From Aquificota bacterium (GTDB lineage: Bacteria; Aquificota; Aquificia; Aquificales; Aquificaceae): a stretch of 39,201 nucleotides of DNA. The notes under the pieces are model-generated. The model did not search any database and was not told the DNA's origin. It saw only the letters and a list, made by a program, of their open reading frames with translations. The DNA lies in NCBI GenBank assembly GCA_030549905.1, contig JAUQQK010000002.1:123376-162576 (forward strand). Reading direction: 5' to 3'. This document shows positions 22,372 to 31,040 of the stretch, in pieces; position 1 is the first letter of the stretch; each line of letters opens with the position of its first letter. A program made the translations under genes and the position numbers.

Positions 22372-23075
22372 TAAAGGCAATACTTACAGATATTGAAGGC
22401 ACCACCTCATCTCTGAGCTATGTAAAGGAGGTTATGTTCCCCTACTCAAAGGAAAGACTAAGAGGTTTTCTGTCTGAACACTGGCATGAAGAAAGAATTC
22501 AGAAGATAATAAAAGGGCTTAAGGAGAAGCTGAAAATGCCCGTAGACCTTGAGCTGGCGGTAAAGACCTTTGAAGAATGGATTGACAGAGACCTGAAGGA
22601 AGGGCTTTTAAAGGAGCTTCAAGGACATATCTGGGAAGAGGGTTTTCTCAAGGGAGAGCTGAAAGGGCATATATACCCCGACGCTTATGAGAAGTTAAAG
22701 GAATGGAAGGAGAGGGGCTACAGGCTCTTTGTGTATTCCTCTGGCTCTGTAAAGGCTCAGAAGCTCTTCTTTGGACACACGGAATACGGAGACCTCACGA
22801 GCCTTTTTGAGGGCTTTTTTGACACTTCTGTGGGAGGAAAAAAGGAAGCTGCTTCTTACCTTCGCATAGCTAGGCAGATGGGGCTTGAGCCGCAGGAAGT
22901 GCTTTTCCTCTCCGATGTGGAGGAGGAGCTTGTAGCTTCTTATTCCGCAGGCATGAAGGTTATTTTAGTGGAGAGGGAGCCAAAGGATAGAGAAAGTCCT
23001 TTTGTGAAAGTAAGAAACTTTTATGAGGTGGAGGAGCATCTCACTCACCCCGGGCTGGACTTAAGAGGCTTTTGA
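22368..23075 (+). CDS. mtnC: Enolase-phosphatase E1
   Basis: 235-aa HAD-superfamily enzyme that enolises and dephosphorylates 2,3-diketo-5-methylthiopentyl-1-phosphate in methionine salvage. HAD motif I is DIEGTTSSLSYV near residue 7, motif II is the SSGS in FVYSSGSVKAQ, and the late acidic motif is FLSDVEEEL. The GTG start overlaps the mtnD stop. Its last 35 nt overlap the 3' end of the oxidase-like gene on the other strand. The mtnA gene is not in the window. Confidence 0.94.
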   Translation: MIKAILTDIEGTTSSLSYVKEVMFPYSKERLRGFLSEHWHEERIQKIIKGLKEKLKMPVDLELAVKTFEEWIDRDLKEGLLKELQGHIWEEGFLKGELKGHIYPDAYEKLKEWKERGYRLFVYSSGSVKAQKLFFGHTEYGDLTSLFEGFFDTSVGGKKEAASYLRIARQMGLEPQEVLFLSDVEEELVASYSAGMKVILVEREPKDRESPFVKVRNFYEVEEHLTHPGLDLRGF

Positions 23076-24363
23076 GGGCATAAACCACAAAAATTATACC
23101 TGCAAGCACTGCAAGAAGAGTGCCTGCACCCATGAGGCTAAGGGACAATAGCACAAAAGGGTCATTGGTAAAGGCGGTGCCGTAGGTTTTCCTTGGAGCA
23201 CCTTTGAGACCCGCAAAGAACAGACCCAGCACAAACATGAACATGCCCACCCCATACATGTAAGCCTGAAGGAGGCTAACCTTGCTTAATTTTGCCCCTA
23301 ATTCAAGCTCTTTCAAAAGGCTGTAGGTGAGCACCATAAAAGCTAAGGTCTGGCTTGTGATAACTCCATGGTAGTGGGCGGGTATGCTCAGGCTTGACTT
23401 CATGCCCACATAGTGGCTGTGGGGGTTCATGAAATACTCTAAAAGAGCAGGCATAAGACCAGCATAGGCTATAAAGACACCAAGCAAGTAAAGGGCTATA
23501 GAAAGCATCAGGGCGGAAGAGTATAGGTTTTTTAGTTCAACCCTTATATGCTTTAATAGCTTAAAAAGGTGCAGGAAAATGAAAAGACCTATGCCGAAGG
23601 CATAGCCAAGGTCTGTAAGCCTCCTTGCCTGTTCGGAGACTGTATCTGAGAGGGCAAGGGGTATGAGCACGTAGGAGAAGGAAAAGCCAAAAAGGAGTGC
23701 GGAAGCGTGTTTGAGCCTGCCAAGGCTTGGCTTTACACCCCTTAGCTCCAGAAGATAATACCAGGCATACAGAAGAAATACACCGTTTATAAACTGATGA
23801 ATATGACCCGGTGCCCAGTAAAGCCTTTCATAAAAGAGGTAAAGCTCCTCTTTGGAGCCTACTTTGGGGAGGCTGAAGATGAAGGCAAGGAACATAAGCA
23901 CAGAAAGGACTATGGAAAGGCTAAGAAGATGCTTTTTTGGGTCTTCAGAGCCTATATCTTCGAGAGCTTCAGGAAGAAGTCTGAAGGAGGCAAGCCAGAA
24001 GCCAGAAAAGAAGAGAAGGGCGCTTACCCAGAAGAGGGGGTGGTCTATGGTGGGAAGGTAGTTGTTGGGAACCGCCTTGCCTGTCCCGCTAAGAGCCACG
24101 AGGGCTATACCACCTATGCCAAGAAGAGACAGATAAAAGGAGGGCTTTAACTCCACCCTGTAGTTTTTCTGCCACAGGAGCATGCCAAAGGTTAGGAAAA
24201 AGCCCACTATGGCTAAATCCACATGCCCTATTATGGAATGATAAAAGTAGTCGGGTGGCACCAGCTTATAGACAAGAGGGGTTCTTGCCACCGCTGCCAC
24301 AAGGGCTAAAAGCCCGCCAAGACCCAAAGAAATTACAGAAAGGGTTAGCCAGTTTCTTTCCAT
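23041..24363 (-). CDS. Divergent heme-copper oxidase subunit I-like membrane protein
   Basis: 440 aa with about 12 membrane helices, the topology of heme-copper oxidase subunit I. Likely ligands are a His in GHVDLAIVGFF (helix II, low-spin heme), GHIHQFING (helix VI) and the A-H-Y-H-G pair in helix X, equivalent to HFH of oxidases. The His-His pair that completes the CuB site in helix VII is not seen. It could be a degenerate oxidase subunit, an NO reductase relative or an assembly protein. It is the last gene of the ctaA-ctaB operon and abuts ctaB with no gap. There is no subunit II gene nearby. Confidence 0.65.
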   Translation of the reverse strand: MERNWLTLSVISLGLGGLLALVAAVARTPLVYKLVPPDYFYHSIIGHVDLAIVGFFLTFGMLLWQKNYRVELKPSFYLSLLGIGGIALVALSGTGKAVPNNYLPTIDHPLFWVSALLFFSGFWLASFRLLPEALEDIGSEDPKKHLLSLSIVLSVLMFLAFIFSLPKVGSKEELYLFYERLYWAPGHIHQFINGVFLLYAWYYLLELRGVKPSLGRLKHASALLFGFSFSYVLIPLALSDTVSEQARRLTDLGYAFGIGLFIFLHLFKLLKHIRVELKNLYSSALMLSIALYLLGVFIAYAGLMPALLEYFMNPHSHYVGMKSSLSIPAHYHGVITSQTLAFMVLTYSLLKELELGAKLSKVSLLQAYMYGVGMFMFVLGLFFAGLKGAPRKTYGTAFTNDPFVLLSLSLMGAGTLLAVLAGIIFVVYALKSLLSPARGE

Positions 24364-25242
24364 CTACCTCCTCATGTCAAAGACCATGGCTGAAAAAAGA
24401 AGGGCTATGTACAGCACCGAGTAGAAGAATAGAAACATACCATTAGGCTTTTTTGACAGGACAAACTTTACAGTAAGCAGCAGGTAAAGACCGCTCAGGA
24501 GCAGGGCGGAAAAGAAGTAAAAGCTACCTGCAAGCCCGTAGAAGGTGGGAAGAAGGCTAACCGGCAGGAGTGAAGCGGTGTATATGAGGGTTTTTATCTT
24601 TGTATGCTCCACGCCCTTGACCACGGGCAGTGTAGGTATGCCTGCCCTCTTATAGTCCTCCATATACTTTATGGCAAGTACCCAGAAGTGGGGAGGTTGC
24701 CACAGGAACATGATTAAAAAAAGCACGAGGGCGGGAAAATCCACCTCACCCTTTACTGCTGAGTAGCCTATGACAGGAGGAAGAGCACCCGACACACCTC
24801 CTATTTCTGTGGCAAGGGGGCTTTTTCTCTTGAGGGCAAGGGTGTATATAACCACGTAGAAAAAGGAGGCGAGAAAAACGAGAAAAAGGGAAAGAAGATT
24901 TACCTTAAAGAATAAGACTAAAAAGGACAGGAGCAGAAGTATAAGACCAAAAAAGAAGGCATTTATCGGGGGCACGCTTCCGCTCGGAAGTGGTCTTTCT
25001 CTTGTCCTGTGCATGAGGGCATCTATGTCCCTGTCAAAAAACTGGTTCAGCACTGCAGAGCCGGCGGAGGCAAGCCCAGTCCCAAGCAAAGTCCAGAAGA
25101 CAAGCCATGGGTCTGGAAAACCCCTCTGAGCTAAGTACATGCCCGTCAGGGTTGTAATAAGCACAAGGAGGACAATGCCTGGCTTAGTAAGAACTATATA
25201 GTCTCTTATCACGCTACTGTAAGCCACAGCCTTTCCTACCAT
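24364..25242 (-). CDS. ctaB: Protoheme IX farnesyltransferase (heme O synthase)
   Basis: UbiA-family membrane prenyltransferase that attaches a farnesyl group to heme b, 292 aa from ATG 25242. That ATG follows AAAGGTGA and overlaps the ctaA stop by 7 nt; the longer frame to 25299 is unlikely. The first Asp motif is NQFFDRDID, followed by HRTRERPLPSG. The second is YMEDYKRAGIPTLPVVKG. About nine hydrophobic helices are present. Together with ctaA it supplies heme A for an aa3-type oxidase. Confidence 0.95.
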   Translation of the reverse strand: MVGKAVAYSSVIRDYIVLTKPGIVLLVLITTLTGMYLAQRGFPDPWLVFWTLLGTGLASAGSAVLNQFFDRDIDALMHRTRERPLPSGSVPPINAFFFGLILLLLSFLVLFFKVNLLSLFLVFLASFFYVVIYTLALKRKSPLATEIGGVSGALPPVIGYSAVKGEVDFPALVLFLIMFLWQPPHFWVLAIKYMEDYKRAGIPTLPVVKGVEHTKIKTLIYTASLLPVSLLPTFYGLAGSFYFFSALLLSGLYLLLTVKFVLSKKPNGMFLFFYSVLYIALLFSAMVFDMRR

Positions 25243-26102
25243 GCAGGTTTCACCTTTAACTGGTCTGCTTTCTGAAGCTGAAGGTGGTATGTTAGCCATG
25301 CAAAGAGGAAAAACCCGCTCGCCGTGTCAAGAAATACTAAGGGGAGGAAAAAGCCCGTAAGCACCATGGAAACGGCGAAGACAAACTGTATGTTGATGAG
25401 GAAAAAAGTCAGCAGGGTCCATCTGTTTGGGCTGGATATAAGCATTAGTAAAAAGGCAAGCCACGTGGTATAAGCAAGATTTCTATGAATGAACTGCAGA
25501 GCCACCTGCCAGTTGGTAAGGTCAGGAATAAGCTTGCCGTTGCATAGGGGCCACTCATGCCCGCAGGCTTCTCCAGAGCCCGTGTATCTTACCAGAACCC
25601 CCGTTAGCATGGTGGCTATGGCAAAGGCATAAGCCCACCAGGGCACAAAGCCCGGGTAATCCCTCCTGTATAGAAACCTCAAAGCGAAAACAAGACCGCC
25701 CATTATAAGCATGGATTCGTATATGTGGAAGGACTCAAGGAGCATATGCTGTAAGTTTGAAAGGTGGGGAGCTTCACTTTTTATCATCTTCATGCCTGTA
25801 AGTGCTGCGGAAAAGGTAAAGAATAGGGAAACAGCTACCGCTATCTTTGCAGACTTTGGAGCCCCTTTGTGTTTTAGCCACAGAAGCAGAAAAGTGCCAA
25901 GCACGAAAAGACCCGCAAGACCGCTGACGGTCCTGTGCCCCATTTCTAACTTGGCGGAGGTATCCTTGGGTGGCTGAAAGTTCCCATAGCAGAGGGGCCA
26001 GTCAGGGCATGCAAGGCCCGAGTCCGTTGACCTTACAGCCCCTCCCCATATCATAACTATATAAGTGAAGACAAGAGCTAAAACCAAAAACAACCTGAGC
26101 AT
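25236..26102 (-). CDS. ctaA: Heme A synthase (CtaA/COX15)
   Basis: 288-aa membrane monooxygenase that turns heme O into heme A. Eight helices form two four-helix halves. Each half has paired His residues: EMGHRTVSG and HMLLESFHIYES in the first, QFIHRNLAY and LTYHLQ in the second. The extracytoplasmic Cys pairs are CPDWPLC and CGHEWPLC. ATG 26102 is preceded by TATAAT 9 nt upstream, which overlaps the galU stop codon, so the gene may have an internal leaderless start in addition to operon read-through. Confidence 0.94.
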   Translation of the reverse strand: MLRLFLVLALVFTYIVMIWGGAVRSTDSGLACPDWPLCYGNFQPPKDTSAKLEMGHRTVSGLAGLFVLGTFLLLWLKHKGAPKSAKIAVAVSLFFTFSAALTGMKMIKSEAPHLSNLQHMLLESFHIYESMLIMGGLVFALRFLYRRDYPGFVPWWAYAFAIATMLTGVLVRYTGSGEACGHEWPLCNGKLIPDLTNWQVALQFIHRNLAYTTWLAFLLMLISSPNRWTLLTFFLINIQFVFAVSMVLTGFFLPLVFLDTASGFFLFAWLTYHLQLQKADQLKVKPAW

Positions 26103-26112
26103 AGTTTAAAAA

Positions 26113-26991
26113 TTATACCTCAGAGGGTTCAATTATGAGATTTTTCATAAACTTTACAAGCTCATCTTTTAGCTCCTCTCTTTGCAGGGCAAATTCAAGC
26201 ACTGTCTGTATGTATCCTATGGGTGTGCCTGTGTCATAAACGCTTGAGTCTATCTTTATGGCGTATATGGCTTCCTCTTCAAGAAGTAATTTCATGGCAT
26301 CTGTTAGCTGGACCTCTCCACCCTTGCCAGGGGGCGTGACTTTAAGCTTTTCAAAGATTTTTGGTGTGAAAAGATACCTTCCTACTATGGCGAGCCTTGA
26401 AGGAGCTTCTTCTGGTTTTGGCTTCTCTATAAGGTCATCAACTATGTAAATGTTATCTTCTATGAGCTTTCCACTTATTATTCCATACTTTGATACATCC
26501 CTTGGTTCCACCTCAAAGACAGCTATTACACTTTTACCGAACCTGCTATAGATTTCTATCATTTTCTTCAACACATTTTCCTCATCTTTTATTATCACAT
26601 CCCCAAGACAAACTACAAAAGGCTCTTTGCCCACCACAGGCTCAGATACAAGCACTGCATGGCCTAAACCCAATTGCTCCTTCTGTCTTATATATATGGG
26701 ATTTATGAGCCTGCTTATCTCCCTTATGTTTTTAAGAAGCTCTATCTTGCCACACTGCTCTAAATGCTTTTCAAGGTCTGTATTTATATCAAAGTGGTGC
26801 TCTATGGGTCTTTTGTGCCTGCCAGTTACAAAGACAATGTTTTCAATGCCAGCGGACAGGCATTCTTCCACTATGAACTGAATTACAGGCTTGTCAATTA
26901 TAGGAAACATCTCCTTTGGCATAGCTTTGGTGGCAGGTAGAAACCTCGTGCCCCAACCAGCTACAGGTAAAACAGCCTTTCTAACCTCCAT
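26113..26991 (-). CDS. galU: UTP-glucose-1-phosphate uridylyltransferase
   Basis: Makes UDP-glucose from UTP and glucose-1-phosphate (292 aa). The nucleotide-binding loop is LPVAGWGTRFLPATKAMPKEM at the N-terminus (AGxGTR-x10-K type). Further GalU blocks are KPVIQFIVEE, FVVCLGDVI, IEKPKPEEAPS and GKGGEVQLTDA. It lies 3 nt after murG and 10 nt before ctaA in the seven-gene operon. The product feeds surface polysaccharide or glycolipid synthesis. Confidence 0.95.
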   Translation of the reverse strand: MEVRKAVLPVAGWGTRFLPATKAMPKEMFPIIDKPVIQFIVEECLSAGIENIVFVTGRHKRPIEHHFDINTDLEKHLEQCGKIELLKNIREISRLINPIYIRQKEQLGLGHAVLVSEPVVGKEPFVVCLGDVIIKDEENVLKKMIEIYSRFGKSVIAVFEVEPRDVSKYGIISGKLIEDNIYIVDDLIEKPKPEEAPSRLAIVGRYLFTPKIFEKLKVTPPGKGGEVQLTDAMKLLLEEEAIYAIKIDSSVYDTGTPIGYIQTVLEFALQREELKDELVKFMKNLIIEPSEV

Positions 26992-26994
26992 CTT

Positions 26995-28056
26995 TCATCT
27001 CCCTTCATTTAGAATGTAGTTTATCATATCATCACAGGCTAACGGATTTGCAAAACTACTCATATGCTTTGAAAATTCTTCCCTAAATTGGATAAGCCTG
27101 TCTACTGCTTTAATAACCTTCTCCGAGGTAGCCTCTTCCTGTCTTGCTACAAGCCCACCCCCAAGCTCTTCTATTTCTTTTGCATTATAGTATTGATGGT
27201 CATGAACCGCATGGGGGAAGGGTATAAATAGGGCAGGCACTCCATAAAGAGAAAGCTCCGTTATGGTACTGGCTCCAGCTCTGCTTACGGCTACCGTGCT
27301 TGCCCTGTATATAAGCTCCATGCGATGGCTGAAGGCAAGGGTAAGCACCTTAAGACCCTTTTCCTTGTAAAAGTCTGAAACCTTTTGAAATTCCCTCTCT
27401 CCCGTTATGTGTATGCCCTGAAGACCTGTTTTTTGAAAAATCTCAAGGGCAAGCCTGTTTAAAAACTCAGCCCCCTGACTGCCACCCACCACAAGAAGGG
27501 TGGGCTTGTCCTCAAGACCAAGCTCATCAAGGGCGGTTTGCCTGCTAAGTTTTAAACCCTCTAAAAGAGCCTTTCTTACCGGTAGTCCTGTCTTTACAAC
27601 CTTCTCCTGAGGAAAGTATTTCCTTGAACCTTCAAAGGTTATAAAGACCCTTCTGGCAAATCTTGAAAGAAGTCTGTTGGTCTGGCTTGGTACAGAATTC
27701 TGCTCATGAAGAAAAAGGTCAAGGCTCTTCAGAAGGCTTGACAAACCAAGGGGAAGGCTTGCATAGCCACCAAAGACCACAGAAATACCTGTAGGGTCAA
27801 GCCTTCTATATAGAGAAAGACTTGAGGAAGAAAGGCTCAGAAGAGCCCTCAGCTTTTCCATAAAAGACCTGCCCATAAAGGGCTTGGCTTCTAAAAATAG
27901 GCTCTCCGTGGGCACCTTTTCTCTTAGCCTGTGTTCTATGCCCCTCTTTGAACCTACAAAGAGGGCAGGGAAGCCTCTCTTTATAAGACATTCAAGAAAA
28001 GCAAGAGCCGGGAAGAAGTGCCCTCCCGTGCCACCGCCCGAAACATAAAACCTCAT
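26995..28056 (-). CDS. murG: UDP-GlcNAc:lipid I N-acetylglucosaminyltransferase MurG
   Basis: GT28 transferase that converts lipid I to lipid II on the inner face of the membrane (353 aa). The N-terminal GGGTGGHFFPALA loop binds the lipid-linked substrate. HEQNSVPSQTNR and the second glycine loop VVGGSQGAEFLNR are present, as is the donor-binding SRAGASTITELSLYGVPALFIPFP block with HDHQYYNA. The start overlaps the stop of the upstream oxidase-like gene by 1 nt. It is unusual that murG sits with heme genes and not in a dcw cluster. Confidence 0.96.
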   Translation of the reverse strand: MRFYVSGGGTGGHFFPALAFLECLIKRGFPALFVGSKRGIEHRLREKVPTESLFLEAKPFMGRSFMEKLRALLSLSSSSLSLYRRLDPTGISVVFGGYASLPLGLSSLLKSLDLFLHEQNSVPSQTNRLLSRFARRVFITFEGSRKYFPQEKVVKTGLPVRKALLEGLKLSRQTALDELGLEDKPTLLVVGGSQGAEFLNRLALEIFQKTGLQGIHITGEREFQKVSDFYKEKGLKVLTLAFSHRMELIYRASTVAVSRAGASTITELSLYGVPALFIPFPHAVHDHQYYNAKEIEELGGGLVARQEEATSEKVIKAVDRLIQFREEFSKHMSSFANPLACDDMINYILNEGR

Positions 28057-29255
28057 CAGGAAGCATTATACAGGGGGCTCAGTCTGAAATAAAGGAGTGA
28101 GCCTTTTATTATAGAAAGGCTAAGGGTTCCACTGAGGATTATATGTATAACTACAGGCAAAAGATACATCCTGTGGAAGGACAGGGTATGCAGGCTAATC
28201 GTAAGGAGTAGGGAAAGGAAAAAGCAGGCTTTTATAAGCTTTTCACCTATCACCTCCGACATAAGGGGCACTTGTTTTGCTCCCTCGTTGCTGAGATGAA
28301 ACCAGACGAGAAAGGAGATAATCCTCAAGGACATGCCCGTGATTAGGATTGTGAAGAAAAGACCGAAGCTTAGAAGAAACTGGTAGAGGAAGCTTTCCTT
28401 GAAGAGGAAGAAGGGTATGGACACAAGCAGGTTCAGGAAGGCTAAATACCAGAAGTATATGCTTTTGTCTGCAAAGCCCCTCCTGCTCGTGTATAGCCTG
28501 TGAAGGGTAAGAAGGACATGGGACAGGACAAGTGCCAGCAGTGGAACCCTTGTATATATGCTGTCATAAAGGGCAAGAAGAAGGGCGGGCGTGAAAAAAT
28601 AGGGGAAGTTCATGGCATAAAGCCTCGGGTATGGTCTTGCCACGAAGAACATCTCCACCACCTGAAAGGAAACAGAGGCTATCAGAAGAAAGACCCAGCC
28701 AAAGAGCATAAGAACCATATGAAGGTGCAGAAGCCATGGGCTGTAGGGAGTGTAGTTTCCGTATGAAAGCGCTATAAGAAAGCCTGCCACAGCTCCAGAA
28801 AGTACGAAAGCTAAGGCAAACTTAAAGCCCCTTGAGGTGGGTGTAAAGCTCTTTAGCTTAAGAAGATGGTACAGGAAAAGAAAAGCTGTAAATAAGACAC
28901 CAGCAAGCAGGAGAGAACTACCTACCATTATGAGAGAGTAGTTTTTCAGATAAAAGCCCGTAGTAAAAAGAGAAAAACCTAAGAGAAGAAGAAGCCAGCT
29001 TATTATAGCTTTTCTCTTTGGCTCTTTTATGACCGCACCTGCCACTACAGGAAGCATCTGGAAAAGGGCTCCGAACATTACAAAGAGGGCAAAGCCTATG
29101 GTGCTTATATGCACATAAAGGGGCAGGCTCCAGAGGTCTTTAAGGTAAGAGCAAAGCTCAAGGAGAGAGCCAAAAAACCAGAAAAGGCTCGCACTTATAA
29201 AGAAGCCAGAGACTATTATGAAGGGAGGAGCCTGAAGAAGCGATAGACCCCTCAT
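28056..29255 (-). CDS. 12-helix heme-copper-oxidase-like membrane protein, unknown
   Basis: 399 aa with about 12 hydrophobic segments spread over the whole length. The second helix reads VHISTIGFALFVMFGALFQM, with a His placed like the helix II heme ligand of oxidase subunit I. Helix 6 has L-H-L-H-M-V-L-M-L-F-G-W. Other helix-located His are SHVLLTLHRLY and LVWFHLSNE. This suggests a heme-binding subunit-I or NnrS-like fold, but standard motifs are missing and I cannot name it. It overlaps the hemerythrin stop (ATGA) upstream and murG downstream, so expression is coupled to both. Confidence 0.6.
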   Translation of the reverse strand: MRGLSLLQAPPFIIVSGFFISASLFWFFGSLLELCSYLKDLWSLPLYVHISTIGFALFVMFGALFQMLPVVAGAVIKEPKRKAIISWLLLLLGFSLFTTGFYLKNYSLIMVGSSLLLAGVLFTAFLFLYHLLKLKSFTPTSRGFKFALAFVLSGAVAGFLIALSYGNYTPYSPWLLHLHMVLMLFGWVFLLIASVSFQVVEMFFVARPYPRLYAMNFPYFFTPALLLALYDSIYTRVPLLALVLSHVLLTLHRLYTSRRGFADKSIYFWYLAFLNLLVSIPFFLFKESFLYQFLLSFGLFFTILITGMSLRIISFLVWFHLSNEGAKQVPLMSEVIGEKLIKACFFLSLLLTISLHTLSFHRMYLLPVVIHIILSGTLSLSIIKGSLLYFRLSPLYNAS

Positions 29256-29680
29256 AGAGCTTCCATCTTCTGCACCACCTCTGGGGCGTCAAGGTGCTGG
29301 TCGCACATGGGATAGAGTATCTGCTCTTCCTTCATGTTGTGCTGTTGTATGAGTATCATGAAGGTTTCACCCACAGAAAGGAAAGCCCTTTTATCCTTCT
29401 TTTCAAGAGCCTCCCCCATCCTTGATATTAGCTCCCTTGCCTGAGCATGCTCCATACGCATCACCTGTGTAGGACCCATCACAATACCCGTTCTTCCCTC
29501 AAACTCAGGAAACAGCACATCTTCTTCCTTCTGGAAGTGTCTTAGAGTCTCATCTCTGAACTCTCCGAAGGCTTTTACTGCCTCCTGCCATCTTTCTTCA
29601 CTTACCAGCCTCTCCACCTTTGCGTAAAGCTCGTCGCACTCTCTGTGTTCATCCGTCAAGTATTCGGTTATGCTAAACAT
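29252..29680 (-). CDS. Hemerythrin-domain protein
   Basis: 142-aa four-helix bundle with the hemerythrin/HHE ligand pattern: H12 in LTDEHRECD, His-x3-Glu in LRHFQKEEDVLFPEF, MRMEHAQARELI, and QQHNMKEEQILYP. Such proteins bind O2 or NO at a non-heme di-iron centre, or help repair iron centres. A Shine-Dalgarno (GGAGGTG) precedes ATG 29680. It is the first gene behind the consensus promoter at 29707-29735 and so heads the operon that includes the oxidase-like proteins and heme A synthesis. That context fits an O2- or NO-related role. Confidence 0.85.
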   Translation of the reverse strand: MFSITEYLTDEHRECDELYAKVERLVSEERWQEAVKAFGEFRDETLRHFQKEEDVLFPEFEGRTGIVMGPTQVMRMEHAQARELISRMGEALEKKDKRAFLSVGETFMILIQQHNMKEEQILYPMCDQHLDAPEVVQKMEAL

Positions 29681-29706
29681 CTTTCACCTCCTGTGATGAT
29701 AGTATA

Positions 29707-29735
29707 TATATACTTACAAGACGGACGTCTGTCAA
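29707..29735 (-). promoter_or_regulatory. Consensus promoter with internal palindrome, hemerythrin operon
   Basis: On the minus strand, TTGACA (29735-29730), 17 nt, then TATATA (29712-29707). A 14-bp near-palindrome GACGGACGTCTGTC (29720-29733, one mismatch between half sites) overlaps the -35 and fills the start of the spacer, a typical repressor position. The binding protein is unknown. Confidence 0.75.
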
Positions 29736-29754
29736 GACCTATATTTAATCCTCT

Positions 29755-30987
29755 ATGAAGGTTTCTCTGATAACGCTGGGTTGCAGGAGCAACGCCTTTG
29801 ACACACAGCTTATGGCTTTTAAGTTCAGACAGAAGGGCTATCAGTTAGTCTCCGAGGAGGAGCCTGCGGACATATATGTGATAAACACATGCACGGTAAC
29901 CGCAGGAGCTGACCGCTCCTCACGGCAGGAAATATACAGGGCAAAGAGAAAAAACCCGAAGGCTCTTGTAGTAGCAACAGGTTGTTATGCTCAGGTGAGC
30001 CCTCAAGCCTTAGCAAGCCTGAAGGAGGTGGATTTGGTAATAGGCAACACGGACAAGCACCGCCTTGTGGAGATAGTGGAAGAGTATTTGGAAAGAAGAG
30101 ATGAGAAGGTCCATGTGAGAAATATTTTCAGACAGCAGGCTTTGGAGAACTTTGACCTTATTACCTTCTTTGAGAAGGCAAGACCCTTTTTGAAGGTGCA
30201 GGAGGGCTGCAATAAATTCTGCACCTTCTGTGTGATTCCTTATGCGAGGGGTAAGGTAAGGAGCGTGCCACCCGAGAAGGTTATGCAGGAAGTCAGTTTT
30301 CTTGCGGAAAAAGGCTTTCAGGAGGTGGTGCTTACAGGCACGCAGCTCACCCAGTATGGCTGGGACATAGGAACAAGTCTTTATGAACTTCTAAAAGAGC
30401 TTCTAAAGGTTAAAGGTATAGAACTTATAAGGCTTTCTTCCATATACCCTTCTGAGCTTACTCAAGAACTCTTAGAGCTGATAACAGGCGAGGAAAAGAT
30501 AGCACCCCACTTTCACATGTCCTTGCAGAGTGGCTCCGATAGAATCTTGGAGCTTATGGAAAGGGATTACAGGGTCTTAGACTATGTAAAGCTCGTGGAG
30601 TATATCCTTGCAAGAAGACCTGAGACCGCCGTAGGCACGGACATCATAGCGGGCTTTCCCACAGAAACCGACGAAGACTTCAGAAAAACCTACCAGCTTC
30701 TTGAAGAGCTACCCATAGCCTACATGCACGTATTCCCTTACTCAGACAGACCCTTTACAAAGGCAAGCAAAATGGAAAACAAGGTGGACGGTAGAGTAAA
30801 GGAAGAAAGGGTAAGGCTTTTGAAGGAGCTGGACATAAGAAAAAGAAAAGAGTTTTTTGATAAAAACAAAGGAAAGGAGCTAAGGGCTGTGGTTTTGGAA
30901 GAGGGTAGGCTTTTAACAGAAAATTACATAGAAGTAGAAAGGAGGGTAGAGGAAAAGGCAGGTAGAGTTGTCAGGATTGAGCTGTAA
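29755..30987 (+). CDS. mtaB: tRNA t6A37 methylthiotransferase MtaB
   Basis: Radical SAM enzyme that adds a methylthio group to t6A37 of tRNAs reading ANN codons (410 aa). The N-terminal UPF0004 domain has three cluster cysteines (LGCRSN, NTCTVT, ATGCYAQ). The radical SAM motif is CNKFCTFC near residue 150. The C-terminal TRAM-like part is short. LGCRSN with C-R in place of the usual C-x-x-N of MiaB and the GCNKFCTFCVIPYARG block are typical for MtaB. No Shine-Dalgarno site; TATATT lies 9 nt before the ATG. Confidence 0.88.
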   Translation: MKVSLITLGCRSNAFDTQLMAFKFRQKGYQLVSEEEPADIYVINTCTVTAGADRSSRQEIYRAKRKNPKALVVATGCYAQVSPQALASLKEVDLVIGNTDKHRLVEIVEEYLERRDEKVHVRNIFRQQALENFDLITFFEKARPFLKVQEGCNKFCTFCVIPYARGKVRSVPPEKVMQEVSFLAEKGFQEVVLTGTQLTQYGWDIGTSLYELLKELLKVKGIELIRLSSIYPSELTQELLELITGEEKIAPHFHMSLQSGSDRILELMERDYRVLDYVKLVEYILARRPETAVGTDIIAGFPTETDEDFRKTYQLLEELPIAYMHVFPYSDRPFTKASKMENKVDGRVKEERVRLLKELDIRKRKEFFDKNKGKELRAVVLEEGRLLTENYIEVERRVEEKAGRVVRIEL

Positions 30988-31005
30988 GGGGAGTTATGAT
31001 ATAAT
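30977..31005 (+). promoter_or_regulatory. Promoter of the CsgG-like gene
   Basis: TTGAGC (30977-30982), 17-nt spacer, TATAAT (31000-31005) with a TGn extension just before it. It overlaps the end of mtaB. A strong Shine-Dalgarno AAAAGGAGGG follows before ATG 31041. Confidence 0.75.
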
Positions 31006-31040
31006 TGAGGGCAAAATTTAGGAAAAGGAGGGCTTAAAAA

